DNA from: Ulva prolifera
Lineage: Eukaryota; Chlorophyta; Ulvophyceae; Ulvales; Ulvaceae
NCBI GenBank assembly: GCA_023078555.1
Contig: CM041199.1
Span: forward strand, 1,550,001 to 1,614,000
Length of the DNA: 64,000 nt
Reading direction: 5' to 3'
In this document: positions 36,750-48,004 of the stretch, one piece after another
Position numbering within the stretch: the first letter of the stretch is position 1
Layout of the letters: every line of letters starts with the position of its first letter
Notes under the pieces: model-generated
Database searches by the model: none
Told to the model about the DNA's origin: nothing
What the model saw: the letters and a program-made list of their open reading frames with translations, nothing else
Translations under genes and position numbers: made by a program

Positions 36750-38228
36750 ATGGCAGCACCAGGCCCCCCTCCTCCCCCACAGATGGCCCCCCTCCAGCCC
36801 GCCGGCTCCGGAGGCGTGCCGGCCCCATCCCCTCCCCAGATGTCCCCGCAGCAGTCCGGCGCGGCACCCCCGCCGCAGATGTCCCCGCAGCAGTCCGGGC
36901 CGGCCCCCCCTCCTCCGCCCGCGGCCCCCCAGCAGTACCAGCAGGCCCCTCAGTACCAACAAGCCCCCCAGTACCAGCAACCCGCCCAATACCAGCAAGC
37001 CCCTCAATACCAGCAGGCCCCCCAATACCAGCAAGCCCCCCAGTACCAGCAAGCCCCCCAGTACCAGCAGCCGAGCTCACATGTACAGCACCAGTACGCT
37101 CAGCCGCAGTACCAGTACCAGCAGCAAGCACCGCCGCAGCAGGCGGTCACGAGCCGAGGCATGCCGGCACCGCCACCCGCCCCCCCCGGCCAGCCCGCCC
37201 CCCCTGTCCAGCAGTACGCCCAAGCGGCAGCCCCACCGAGCCAAGGCTACGCGTACGGGGGGCCGCCTCAGGCCGCTGCGCCGGCCCCCGGCGGCCTCAA
37301 GGCGCAGCCCCTCGGGCCCGCGCCGCAGGGCAAGTGGTCCTCCGGCCTGTTTGACTGCTTCGACGACCTGCCGTCGTGCCTGATCACGTGGCTCGTACCC
37401 TGCGTGTCTCACGGCATGGTGATCTCGCGCACCGAGGCCACCGGCGGCGGCTGGTGCCCGCCGTGCTGCCTGTGTATCTGCGCCGCATATTTGTGCTACG
37501 CGCACCTCTGGGCCTGCGGCATGATGCGCCGCTCCAAGCTCCGCCAGAAGTACGGCCTCCCGGAGGATCCCTGCGCAGGTACGCTGAGCATGGACGTATG
37601 CATGCGCCGCATGCATATGCCATCAGCGAAGGCAACAGGCTGCACATGTGCTGAGATCGTGGCGCAGCCTCCTGGCCTGCACGTGGGGATGTGCAGCACG
37701 CAGCACATGACGTGCCGAGCAGAACGCTGTGTGCTGACTCGGTGTTGGCGACTGCTGAGTGTTACTGAGCTAGACCGCGTTGTTTGGGCTCTGGCCTTCA
37801 GTGCTAGTACAGTGTTCACCTGAGCACATCATACACTGTCTGCTGTCCGCTGCGCAGATCACATGCGCGTATACGTATGCCTCCACGACCATCCACAGCA
37901 GGCGCAGGTGCTGTGTGAGTGCATGCATGTGCATCCACGGCCGTGGATGCACATGCATGCACTCACACAGCACCTGCGCCTGCTGTGGATGGTCGTGGAG
38001 GAGGCATACGTATACGGGCATACACGCCCACAGGCACGCGAGCAGTCCGCCACAGGCTTGCCGGCCCGAACGGCGCACATGCATGTGCTCCAGGCACCAT
38101 GGACACTTCAAGTGGGGGTGGTGTGTGCAGACTGCTGCGTCGGCTGCTGCTGCACGCCGTGCGCGCTGTGCCAGGAGTGGCGCGAGCTTGACCGCCGCGG
38201 GGTGCCCGCTGCGGGCGCGCCTTTCTAG
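36750..38228 (+). CDS. PLAC8-family protein with long Gln/Tyr/Pro repeat N-terminus
   Basis: Two exons, 36750-37578 and 38131-38228, give 308 residues. The intron is phase 1. The first 195 or so residues are low-complexity: Pro-rich blocks with MSPQQSG repeats, then about nine QYQQAP units (36935-37075), then a Pro/Ala/Gln-rich linker. The PLAC8 domain follows: [51 protein letters not shown] and, in exon 2, [19 protein letters not shown]. The repeat domain resembles the prion-like, Pro/Gln/Tyr-rich tails of membrane-associated proteins, which suggests an exposed, flexible or phase-separating segment; that is inference. The gene is a duplicate of 30303-31103 that either gained or kept the N-terminal domain. 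Its intron contains the large palindrome at 37863-38021. A long minus-strand frame over exon 1 is a shadow. Confidence 0.88.
37863..38021. repeat. near-perfect 159-base palindrome with no spacer, inside the PLAC8 intron
   Basis: The centre lies between 37940 and 37941 (CCACGG|CCGTGG). The 60 bases on each side (37881-37940, 37941-38000) are exact reverse complements. A 3-base insertion in the right arm is followed by about 18 more matching bases with one mismatch. Transcribed, it would form one continuous hairpin of nearly 80 base pairs within the intron. Confidence 0.95.
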
Positions 38229-41200
38229 GCGCCCCAGCCTACGCGCTGCGAGCTCTGCTGCGTGCTGCGTGCTGCGCCCCGCCACACACGTGCCTGTGGT
38301 CGGCTGCTGCGTGGCCGCGCAGCGAAGGCCCCCCCGTCCTCCTTCTGTGACGTGCGCACCCCCTGCGCCACAACTGCGCTGGCTGTTGGCGAGCTCGAGC
38401 GCACTGCCCCCGGGCCGTGATGTGGGCGTGTTGGAGCCCTTCTGACCACAGCAGATGCCGGGCTGAAGCGCGTCGACTGTGAGGACGGGCGGATAGGAAG
38501 CGGTCCAGAGAGCCGTGCACACGCTCGAGAATGATACCTCTGCAGAATTTGTTTTGCTCTCCTCCAGACAATAACGACTACCAATGGAAGGCATATATAC
38601 TCCAAAGCTTAGGCATGCATGTTTAGCGGATACAACGCACGCTGCGTCACCGGCAGGCTGCTCACCTGTGCTGCAGGATGCTTCACAAAAAGCATCGTGA
38701 CGCCATACATGGGTGTCATGCATCATGTGGCACATGCGTGTGTGCACACGGCAGTCCCGAGGCAGCCGGCCACCTGCACCCTCGGCTGCACTGGGTGGGT
38801 CAGTGTCTGCGTGAGCGCTGGGGAGCGACGCATGTTGGGGTTGCTGTAGACCTGCAACGGCGGGAGAGCCACCGACGGTTAACAACTGGAATTCCACCTG
38901 GATCCAGTTGAGGCAGTGCACACGTCATGCAGCGGGGACCCCTGAGCCCAGGGGTGCCTCCTCGGCGGCCGGCAGGGGTCCCCGCCGCTGTGTCAGACAT
39001 GCTGTGCATTGTCACTGTTCAAGACGAATTCCAAGCAATCCGTTTGACGTCTTTCTAGTTCAGGTTCTGTCAGGGCCGGTTGTGGCGCTGCCATTGGGGC
39101 GAGGGTGTCGTGAGGTCCATGTGCTTTCAAGGATTCAGCTTTATGATATTTGTTTGTTTTCGCAATGTTTGCATAGTTCACTGTTGGCGTGGAAGGAAGT
39201 TCCGCTGTAGGCTGTAGCCGCCATGCCTGTTTCGGCTGGTCAGGCGATTAGCCCCCATTTTCTCTAATTCTTAATTCGTCCAGTGTCTGGAGCCTTTGAT
39301 TGGATCTTGATGATGCCCCAGCACCATCCAGTATTGGGATGCATATTGCTGGGTTGTGTTGAACCTGCCAGCAGTGATATCACTCGGACAGAGCTGTATC
39401 AGTTTGAACTATTCTGCCCACGTCCCAGAATTGAAAATGTAATCTTGTGCAAGTGGTGTGAATCCGAGGTCCAGAGGAACAGAATCACGATGCCGTACGA
39501 TCGGTGTGGTGCGTGAGTGTTGCAAGGATACACAATTCGTGTGGTGTGTGCGGCGCACGGCAGCCTGGAGCTGCAGGGGGCCTGAACACTGCCATTTGTA
39601 TCACTGCCAGCACCGCCCCTTCGGCCTCGCACTGCAAATCAGCTGTTTGGGACCACGATGCGCTCACCATCAACGCCCCGGTTCAACATCAATGTGCCAG
39701 CGGGGATGATGCTCTGCAGGATCATGCTCTGAACACCTCGAGCTGATGGACGGAAGCTCTGAACTCCTGTCGATCTGGCAGACGAGAGCTCTGGAGTAGC
39801 GGGTGAGCACAGTGAGCGTCTCATGTGCTTCAGAGCATCCTTATGTGGCGCAGATGCTGCCTGCTGTGCTACTTGCTGTGGTTCTGTGTACCATGCCTTC
39901 TGTATATGCTTGCTGTGGCACTGTTGAGGTGGCGGTGCATGTCGTTGTCTCTGCCGGAACCGTGCCAAAGCTCTGCAAGTAGGAGCTGGCATCATTGGTG
40001 GGCCTTTGGTATCACTCCTTGCAGGAGGCATTCCTTCTGGACACCTGCTGCTCGAGAATTCGATAATGGCCTCTGCTTCAAGGCCTCTGCAGATTCAGTC
40101 TTCAATTGAAAGGTGTTCAGTGACACATCCCATGCACACGTTCATCTCCATCACACTGATACAAGAACCTAGATGAACTTCCATCAGGACCGCCATATGT
40201 GTGCAGGCATGCAATATGGTCAAAATGATGTGATGGTGCTGCATGTGGGCGCTTGCAGCTGTGCAGCATGACATCGACACCACTGTGGCATCAGCGGTCG
40301 CAGACAATTCCCTGAAGACCCAGCCGCAGCGATCGATGCGCGCAGGCCCAGCAGATTGCGTGAACGTGAGCTTACGGATGTTCAACTGTGGCTTGCTTGT
40401 CGAGGCTGTGTGGTACAGCATGCAGCACTGAATGGTCGGTCGACTCGCATCTGCCATGGTGATCCAGCTGCAGCATTCCAACAGCCTGGCTGCCAGCATG
40501 AGGCACAGGAACGGGCGCTTCGTTACTCGCAAGGAGGTCCTGCTGTCCCATCTGTGCCCAGCGCTGACTCTCTGATGGAGTGACTCTGCAGGGCTCTGAG
40601 GGCTTAGCTAGAGTTCGGCAAACCTGCAGAGTATGCTTGGGGACCTTGTTGTGCTGTACTGGAGCATCTAGAACTGTCTAGTCTGCTTGTGCGCTGAGCT
40701 TGTGTCTGCAACCTGTTCCGGGAGTCCAGGTTGCGCATGCACGGACGCATGGTACGTGCGAACCATACATTCGATGCAATGTCAGCAGTACTGCAATCCC
40801 GCCACTGAACCGGATGCATTCTCGCCACTGAGCCGCAATGGATCCTGCCGACATTACATCAAACGGCAGTTCGGGGTGCCCAACGTATGCTGCGACGCGA
40901 TGCGCATGCACCACGCTGAGGCTACAACGGCAGCGCGAACAGTCTAATTTGGGCTTGACACATGGGATCAGTCAGGCCAGGCATCTTCGCATGCTGCTCA
41001 CTGATTGTCGGTCGTAAGCACTGTCTGCATGATGCGTTGTGCTGTCGAAAGGTTGTTAGGCATCGCTGTTGTTCACAGGCGCCCGGTAGGCGCGCAGCTG
41101 TTCAAAATCCAGAGTGAGCACACTCGCTTAACTGAGGACTCAAGAATCTTTCAAAGCTGTCATGCACGAGTGCCGGCCTTTGACATCACCATAGACCGAA

Positions 41201-41709
41201 GCGCTGGCGCCAGGTGCGATGCATTGCGCTTCAACCCATCGGCCCAACAGTGGGCCAGCTCTAAAAGTCACGCATGTTAGCTTCGCAAAATGTCACACAG
41301 TTTACAGGCAAGGCTTGAGCTGACGTGACTTGCTCCCTGACGCACTTCGCTGCAAGCAGGATACGGCAGGCTCGTCTGATTCGCAGCAGCATGCCGGAGC
41401 AGTCCTGCATGTAGAATAAATCGCACTAAATTATGGGTATTCCTTCAATGCTCAGTAGCGTAACATTTTCGTTCAGTCGTAGAGACTGCGCACCGCTGAC
41501 GCGCAATGTGTATCAGTCACCAACTGCACACTGTGCAGGGCCGCGACACACAGATTCTGCAGACGAGGCTGCTCGGTAATGCTCTCCATATATTCAGCAT
41601 CGTAAGGCAGCGGCAGGCCTCGCGCAGCTACTATAGAGCTCGCACTGTGTCATCCGCATCTCGAATACCCATCTCGCAAATACGCTTCACCACCACGCCC
41701 CGACGCACC
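38229..41709. other. interval without an assigned gene
   Basis: GC-rich to about 38450 (probable 3' untranslated region of the PLAC8 gene), then mixed. It contains a strong hairpin (38930-38990). The longest frame (40095-40532, minus) has no recognisable domain. The 41640-41709 stretch just before the next gene holds CACC/CGACGCACC sequence typical of a 5' leader. Confidence 0.5.
38930..38990. repeat. GC-rich hairpin
   Basis: GCGGGGACCCCTG and CAGGGGTCCCCGC are exact complements 28 bases apart. Outer CAG...CTG pairing extends the stem with a small bulge. Its position, far from any assigned gene end, leaves the role open. Confidence 0.75.
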
Positions 41710-42558
41710 ATGCTCACCAAGGCGTCCTTAAGAGCCTCTATCCTCTTATACCTCTCTGCTGTGCACGGCCTCGTGTCTGCGGATGTTGGTCCCGCGCCAG
41801 CGGCAGGCCCCCAGCCCACTCAGGCCACAGAGGCACCTGTCCCGGCTGCCCCTGGTGCAAGAACAAGCCCCACCACCCCCGCAGGCCCACTCGCGCCAGC
41901 ATTCGACCCCGACGCCGTCTGCGCCCCCTTCCCAGGCATCCTGACCCGCACCACCGACCCCGTCGCAGACTTCCCATGCAACTCCCCCGCCAACTCGGGA
42001 GAGAGCGCATGCATGCAGTACCCCGGGTGTGCGTGGATCCCCGCGCGGTCACTGTGCAGCGGCGCTTTCGACCCGGACGCATGTGCCCAGTTCACCGTCC
42101 AGCAGTGCAACGCCTCCCCCTTCTGCACCGGAGCTGACAACGCGGTCGCGGTCGACGGCAATTTCGCCGGCGGCATCCCGCCGCCGCTCGTGTCGGCCCG
42201 GCCCCCGGACGGCGGCGGCACCGCCGGCCCGAACGCCGACCCCGTCGACCCCCTCGATTACGATTACAGCGCGGATTACTCCTTCACCTCGGCAGGCACG
42301 GCGGGTGGCGACGGCGTATCGCCGCACAGCGGCACCAGCACCGGCGTCGGCTCCCGGCCGGAGTTTGGCACCAACGGCACCGGCCTGAGGGACGGCGAAG
42401 TGACGGTCGCGTCGGCGGGTGGCAACGATTACGCGGAGCCGCCGTTTGAGCTGCCAGAGCCGGGGACGCTGCTAGACTCCGGCGGCCGCCGCGCGGCCAC
42501 AGGGGTCCTCTTGCCCGCGCTCATCGGCTACGCAATCACCGCCGCGATGGCTCTGTGA
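41710..42558 (+). CDS. secreted Cys-rich protein, probably GPI-anchored
   Basis: A single-exon frame of 282 residues. The chosen ATG gives a clear signal peptide (MLTKASLRASILLYLSAVHG, cleavage likely after VSA). An earlier in-frame ATG at 41506 would bury it. The mature protein starts with a Pro/Ala/Thr-rich linker, then a compact region with eight cysteines (residues about 75-140), including CMQYPGCAWIPARSLC and CAQFTVQQCNASPFC. A Gly/Asp/Ser-rich region with NAS and NGT glycosylation sites follows. The last 18 residues are hydrophobic with no charged tail (GVLLPALIGYAITAAMAL), preceded by small residues (DSGGRRAATG), which fits a GPI-anchor signal. The protein probably sits on the outer plasma membrane or in the wall. 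No named family is recognised. Strong third-position GC matches real genes here. Confidence 0.75.
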   Translation: MLTKASLRASILLYLSAVHGLVSADVGPAPAAGPQPTQATEAPVPAAPGARTSPTTPAGPLAPAFDPDAVCAPFPGILTRTTDPVADFPCNSPANSGESACMQYPGCAWIPARSLCSGAFDPDACAQFTVQQCNASPFCTGADNAVAVDGNFAGGIPPPLVSARPPDGGGTAGPNADPVDPLDYDYSADYSFTSAGTAGGDGVSPHSGTSTGVGSRPEFGTNGTGLRDGEVTVASAGGNDYAEPPFELPEPGTLLDSGGRRAATGVLLPALIGYAITAAMAL

Positions 42559-42873
42559 CGCATCACTCACGCGGTACGAGTCTTCATCGTGTGTGCGGGG
42601 GTGGCACCTGTGTTGCCCCAGGCCTCCCGAGTTTTTTAAATACGCATGAGTCTGCGCGAGCAGCCGCACACAGCTGTGGCTGCTGTGGCGACAGTTTGGT
42701 CAAGTGCGCGCTGCTGCTGCTGTGGTGCTGCTGTGGTGCTGCTGTGGTGCTGCTGCTCACATCGGTGTTCACACAGAACGCATGCATGCGCTGGTGGCGT
42801 TGGTGTACTTCTGTGTTTCCCGGCGGTGCTACCTGCCTCAACGACTGTGCCCTGCTAACGCGCAGTACCCCTG

Positions 42874-43000
<127 letters not shown>

Positions 43001-43668
43001 CTGTGCTGCTGTGCTGCTGTGCTGCCGCAAGCAGAGCGGCCGCCCCCACTTGTGCCTTGTAGCATGCCACCACAGACGGCAGTGCTCGCCTGCCCCAAGC
43101 CAGGTTTCTGGCCGACGGACCAGGCGGCTCTTGGCCCCTGCGGCAATGGTACGGGGCTAGGCGAGGCGGCCCTGGGAGAGCTACTCTTGGCAGCTCCGCA
43201 ACAGCTCCGTGAATCCATGGCATGCTCGTGCGCATGTGTCTGCTGCAGCCGACGTTGTTGTGGCACTGTGTCTGGAGGTGGCTGTTGGCGGCAACACCGC
43301 CGCCGCGAGGCAGCGCCCGCACGTGCCCGTGCACTTGTGTGCGTGGGGTGCAGAGCGTGGAGAGAGCTGGAGGCCGAGGCGCAGGCGCGGCGGCGAGCGC
43401 TCCGCGGCAGCCACGTGCATGGCGCCTCCGCGCGCGGCGCCCCACGCAGCCGGCCGAGGCCACCGCGCGCTGCGCTGTGCTGCCGCTCGGGGAGCCGGCG
43501 TGCTGCTACGGCAGCACCAGTGCCGCCTGAGCGGAACGTGTTTGTGACAGAACGGGCAAATAACGGCGGAACGCGGGGACCGGGGCGGCCGCAGTCTGCG
43601 GCGGCCACAGCGCCAGCTGGCTGAAGGTGGCGGCTCGGGCCGAGCCGGCTCTCGCCACTTCCACCCAA

Positions 43669-43702
<34 letters not shown>
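43669..43702. repeat. 34-base poly-G run
   Basis: An uninterrupted G run on the plus strand. The length may be inexact, since such runs are hard to sequence. Confidence 0.9.
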
Positions 43703-43703
<1 letters not shown>

Positions 43704-44034
43704 TTTGTTCTCCTGATGAGTGTGTAGGTTAGCCCGTGCTCGAGAGTCCAGGTCAGCTTAGCGGCGGCCGAGGTTGCCGGTGCCCATGTGGCCGGGGGCC
43801 GCGGCGTCTGCACATGGGGACGCATGCGCTCCGCCGGACCGCAGGGAGTGCATGCATGAGCGACCCCTGGCGGGGTGAGCGCAGCCACCACAGCCAAGAC
43901 AGCTGCACTGGAGTCAGTAGGTTGTTCCGGGGTAGCTGGCTAGAATGGAACGTCGGAGTAGGGTCGCTGCCGCGTGTGGTGGTGGTGGTATCAGTGTAGC
44001 GGGATGGTCGTGCCGCTGTTGGGAGCCGCAGTAG

Positions 44035-44094
44035 GTCAGTGGACGATGTAAGTGGTCAGTGGACGATGTAAGCGGTCAGTGGATGATGTAGGTG
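44035..44094. repeat. three 20-bp tandem units
   Basis: GTCAGTGGACGATGTAAGTG, then the same unit with AAGCG, then one with GATGATGTAGGTG. A small local minisatellite. Confidence 0.9.
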
Positions 44095-45731
44095 GTGGTG
44101 CTGGAGCCTGCTGCTGCTGCTTGCGCAGCGGGTACGCGGTCTCGTCCCGAGTCCGGTGGCGCCAGGCTGCCGCTGTCGGTCGGCGTAAACCTGAGTGCAG
44201 ACGGTGGTGTGCGACGCGCAGTTTGCATCACAGGTGTCGCTATCATAGCTGATTCCCTGGTGCACGTCTAGGCGAACTATCAAAGAATAATTTTGGATGC
44301 AAATAGCCATGTCTTTGTTGAAACTGGATAACTCTAGAAAAGCAGGGGCGTATGCCGAGGCGCCGGCGTGTGGTGGTGATGCGTAGCCTTCAAAGAAGTT
44401 GCAACGAGCACAGGCCATCGCAAGATGCATAACCAGGTCACACCGTATGGTATCAGAACCAAACATTTTGTTGGTCCTGCAGCCATGCAGGCATACAGGC
44501 CTCTCACGTGATACGAGGACCATGCCGTGCGTTTGGGATATGGCAATGCATGCCTCTGTGGCTCGCAACGCTGAGGCGCTCCCACGTTCCCACACGCGCG
44601 TCTGCACATTCGCTGCCAGCCTCAGCTCGAGGCAGACTCTTCACGGCTCGTACCTCATGGTATTCGCGTCGGGCACAGCAGAGGCTGAGAACCCCTGTTG
44701 CTCGGGGTAGACCGGAGATTGTGTATCAATTCACAAATCAGCGCCTGCCCTTGCCCCTGTGCGCACAGAGAGTGCCGGCCCTGGCTCCCGTCGCTGTAGA
44801 CTTTACGTGTGACACAGCAGCGCGTGCTATGTACTGAGACGCTCCTCGCGCCGCAGCCAAGATGCGTGAGATATCGTGAGCCTATGTGATCGTGACCGAC
44901 GACACGCCACAGGTGTCCAGCGAGGGCTTGAGCCTCGGTTTTTATGCACGCACTGTCGCCTCAGCTGTTACAGCTTCCAGCGGCAGCCGTGATAGCTTGG
45001 CGCGGCCTGAAGCGTAGGCCTTCATCGCCTCTACTGGCCTGCCTGCAAGGCAGTGCGGTCTTGCGGTTGGGGGGTCGGCATCAGGCTGCGATCTGACAGC
45101 CATATGGCTGAAACATGCGAGATCCGGCTGCAGCTGTGCTATCTCTGGGCTGGCTGCGGCACTGTGGAGCAAGGCCGACTTGGGTCTGCTTAGCCATATC
45201 CCGATCGCACCTTGACAAGCGCAGCCTATACCCGGGACGATGTGCCTTTACAAGTTGCCAAAGCTTGTTGAGCCAAAGTGCAACGCACGTGCCTGCCGAT
45301 GCAGTCATTAATTTGCAAATTTGCGAACCTTGCAGAAGCAGGTGGTGACATGCTTCGGTGTGCTGCGATCAGGGTGGGTCAACACTGCGTGGTGGTGGGG
45401 GGGTGCCCTTAGGCAACATGCAATTGCACGCTTCCAGCTTGCGCCATGCGCACGTGGCGTGGCGTGCCTCGAGACCCCGACTCCGGGCCTCGCTCCAAGA
45501 CGGCAGCATCGGCAAGACAACCAGGCCTGAGGTGACCGCGGCAGAGCCCGGTGGGAACGACCCATGCACGGCTACAGGAGAAGCAGTGCTGGTGGTTTTG
45601 GAAGATGGTGCCAGCCCAAACATCCAGACACCGCAGCGCAAAAGGGTGTCGCAAGTCTCCTGCACATGTCCAGACACACCCAATGGCTGCAAGAGAAAAA
45701 GTGGAGCATTACTCCCTTGTTCGGCAATTTG

Positions 45732-45803
45732 TATCGATGAGAGGTTTCGATCCTCTGACCTATGGGTTATGGGCCCATCACGCTTCCACTGCGCCACATC
45801 GAT
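45732..45803 (-). tRNA. trnI-Met: initiator tRNA-Met (CAU)
   Basis: Seventy-two bases on the minus strand fold as a tRNA. The acceptor stem is ATCGATG with CATCGAT plus discriminator A; the D arm includes GTGGCGCAGTGGAAGCG; the anticodon arm is TGGGCCCATAACCCA (anticodon CAT); the T arm is AGAGGATCGAAACCTCT. Initiator marks are present: A1-U72 at the end of the acceptor stem, three G-C pairs next to the anticodon loop, and an ATCG in place of TTCG in the T loop. No intron. The internal A and B boxes are intact. A run of five T for polymerase III termination lies about 32 bases downstream (45696-45700 on the plus strand as A's). Confidence 0.95.
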
Positions 45804-48004
45804 TTGAGGCTTCACACTTTGATGATCCCTGGTTTGCAGGCTTAGTATTTACCTGCGAGCTAAATGCTCTAAAGGGCTCATGCGAGGAGAGATTCAGTGT
45901 GATAGTCAATGGATTCACCATTTGCAATTGTACAGACTCAGAATCCGTTGTCGTTCCTCTGCAGTCGCGTTGCCGGAGCCGGCGGTTGACCAGCTGCCGA
46001 GCAGGCTGGGCCAGAGAACGGGCACGATCGATCGCGGGTCAGGCATCGGGGCGTGGGTCTGCAAACCTGCGGCGTTGGGCATCCCAGGCAGTATCAGCTT
46101 CTGGCCACCGCCATGCACATTGCTCTGCCGCTGGACTGGCTGCCGCTGATGATGCCGCTGCGGTAAAGCGGTGTACAAGCGTTCGGTGCTCACGCACAGA
46201 AGGACAAGGCACTACAGAAGCGGCAGGCAGCCGGCCGGATCGTGGCAGCAGGTGCGACGGTGGCTTTGCGTGCTCGGCACTGTCCCGTCTCATGCTCTCG
46301 AGGGCTCTGGGATCGATGCAGCCGTCTGGCTGACCTTTGCCGAAGCCACCAGCGCCACTTGGTCCAGTCCGGGAGGTACATTCTCACTGGGCAGCCTCGC
46401 AACTACGAGACGAGAGCATGCAAAACAACTTGAGCAAATCGGAAAATCAAGTATACTACATCTATTTTCAACGGAGACGCTGTATGTTGTAAGTAGTGAA
46501 CGCTGGGCGCCTGTGCAAGCGCAGAAGCAATCGAACCATGGGCGCCATGCCTCAGCCATGCGGCCAGTCGCAGTTGTGTCGACAATCAACGTCTCGGCAG
46601 GCGTCGCATGTTGCTGTGTGCTTGCGGACTCGAGGCCGTGGGCCGCTGGCGAAGCAAGACCAGGCACAACGCAGATGCACAGCAACAGCCATCGCCGAAG
46701 GTGAGCTACCTCACAAATGAAAAATGCTCTTGATTATTCAAGTATGCCCTCGTGACACCTGTGGGTGCTCAAGGAGCAGCACGAGCTCGCGGATGAAGGA
46801 GCAGATCCGCAGCAAACCTGCGACGCCTGCACAATACACCCCGCAGCAGGGGCATTCAACCCCATCAAATAACCGATAAGATCTGTATAACAGTACATCT
46901 GGGCTTGCGTGCGCGGGGAGGCTCTGTGGGGGCGCAAGGCAACGGGAGCATTTCCGCTGTCAGCCGAACCCTGCCACCGCAGTTGCCGCTGGCGCTGCAA
47001 CAGAGGCACGGGGGAGGAATCCGCGGGCACGTTGCACAGGGCAATGCAGGGAGTGCATTCACGACGCTGCCGCGCTGTGGTGTACATGGCCTTGTCTCTG
47101 CAGCGCGGATTTTGTGCTGTTCCGGACCAGGATGCGCACGTCGTCGTATCTCGCTGTATCCGCAGGCTGGTTACCGAACAGTTTACTGCGCAAGCGCGAC
47201 TTCGCCTGTTTTCGCTGCGAATGTTGAAGCGATTTCGCGTGTCCGGGTTGTTGTCGGGTTGGATCAGGCGTTATCGGCTAGACTGCGATGGCACGCCTTG
47301 CCGGCTTGTCACTGCTGCAGCACCAGTCGCACCATCATCGTGTCGCGCTCGAGCTTTTCTCTAGAATCATGGCCCTACTATAGCTGTGTGGAGGCTTGAA
47401 GCCTGCCTACAGCGGTGCCGCGCAGTTCTACCATGCTCAATGCTCTCACTTTCGCGCACCCGGTGTTGGCGAAACTTGCGCAATCTTTCGCAAGCACCAC
47501 TGCAGCATTCGCCTGAAGCTCTCTATGATCATACCAGTCCTGGTCAGCGTGCGGGGCGCGGACTGCAGACCGAACTGTCTTGCTTTCACGCCCTGGCTCA
47601 CAGGCCGTCCATGCTTCTCAATCTGCTACAGATAAGCGTTCAGTCAGATCCGCATGTGGCATTGTCCGCTTCAATACCATCACTCGCTCATGCGAGGTAC
47701 CTCCTCCTTTCGATAGCCACCTGCTGCCTCACCCCAGCCATGTCCCACCAACTCAACACGGAAACTCACAAACGCTCGGGCCAGTATTCACCAGAGCAAC
47801 CAGCACAATCCACACCACATTGCCACCAGCGACACTCGCACACGTATTGGCATGCAACAGCGTCTGCAACTCCGGCCGGTTGCTGAGAAGGTGGTGCACC
47901 ACATTGGCAATGTCCATCAAGCTGTGTGAGCTCATCACGCCAGCAACAGAGCAGTTATTCTATAGCACACCATCAACTTCATAGGCACTCCCACCACCTC
48001 ACAG

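Noticed and set aside
36935-37075. Regularly spaced repeats that could suggest a CRISPR array
   Set aside because: Units are contiguous, in frame and encode QYQQAP within a eukaryotic spliced gene; there are no spacers.
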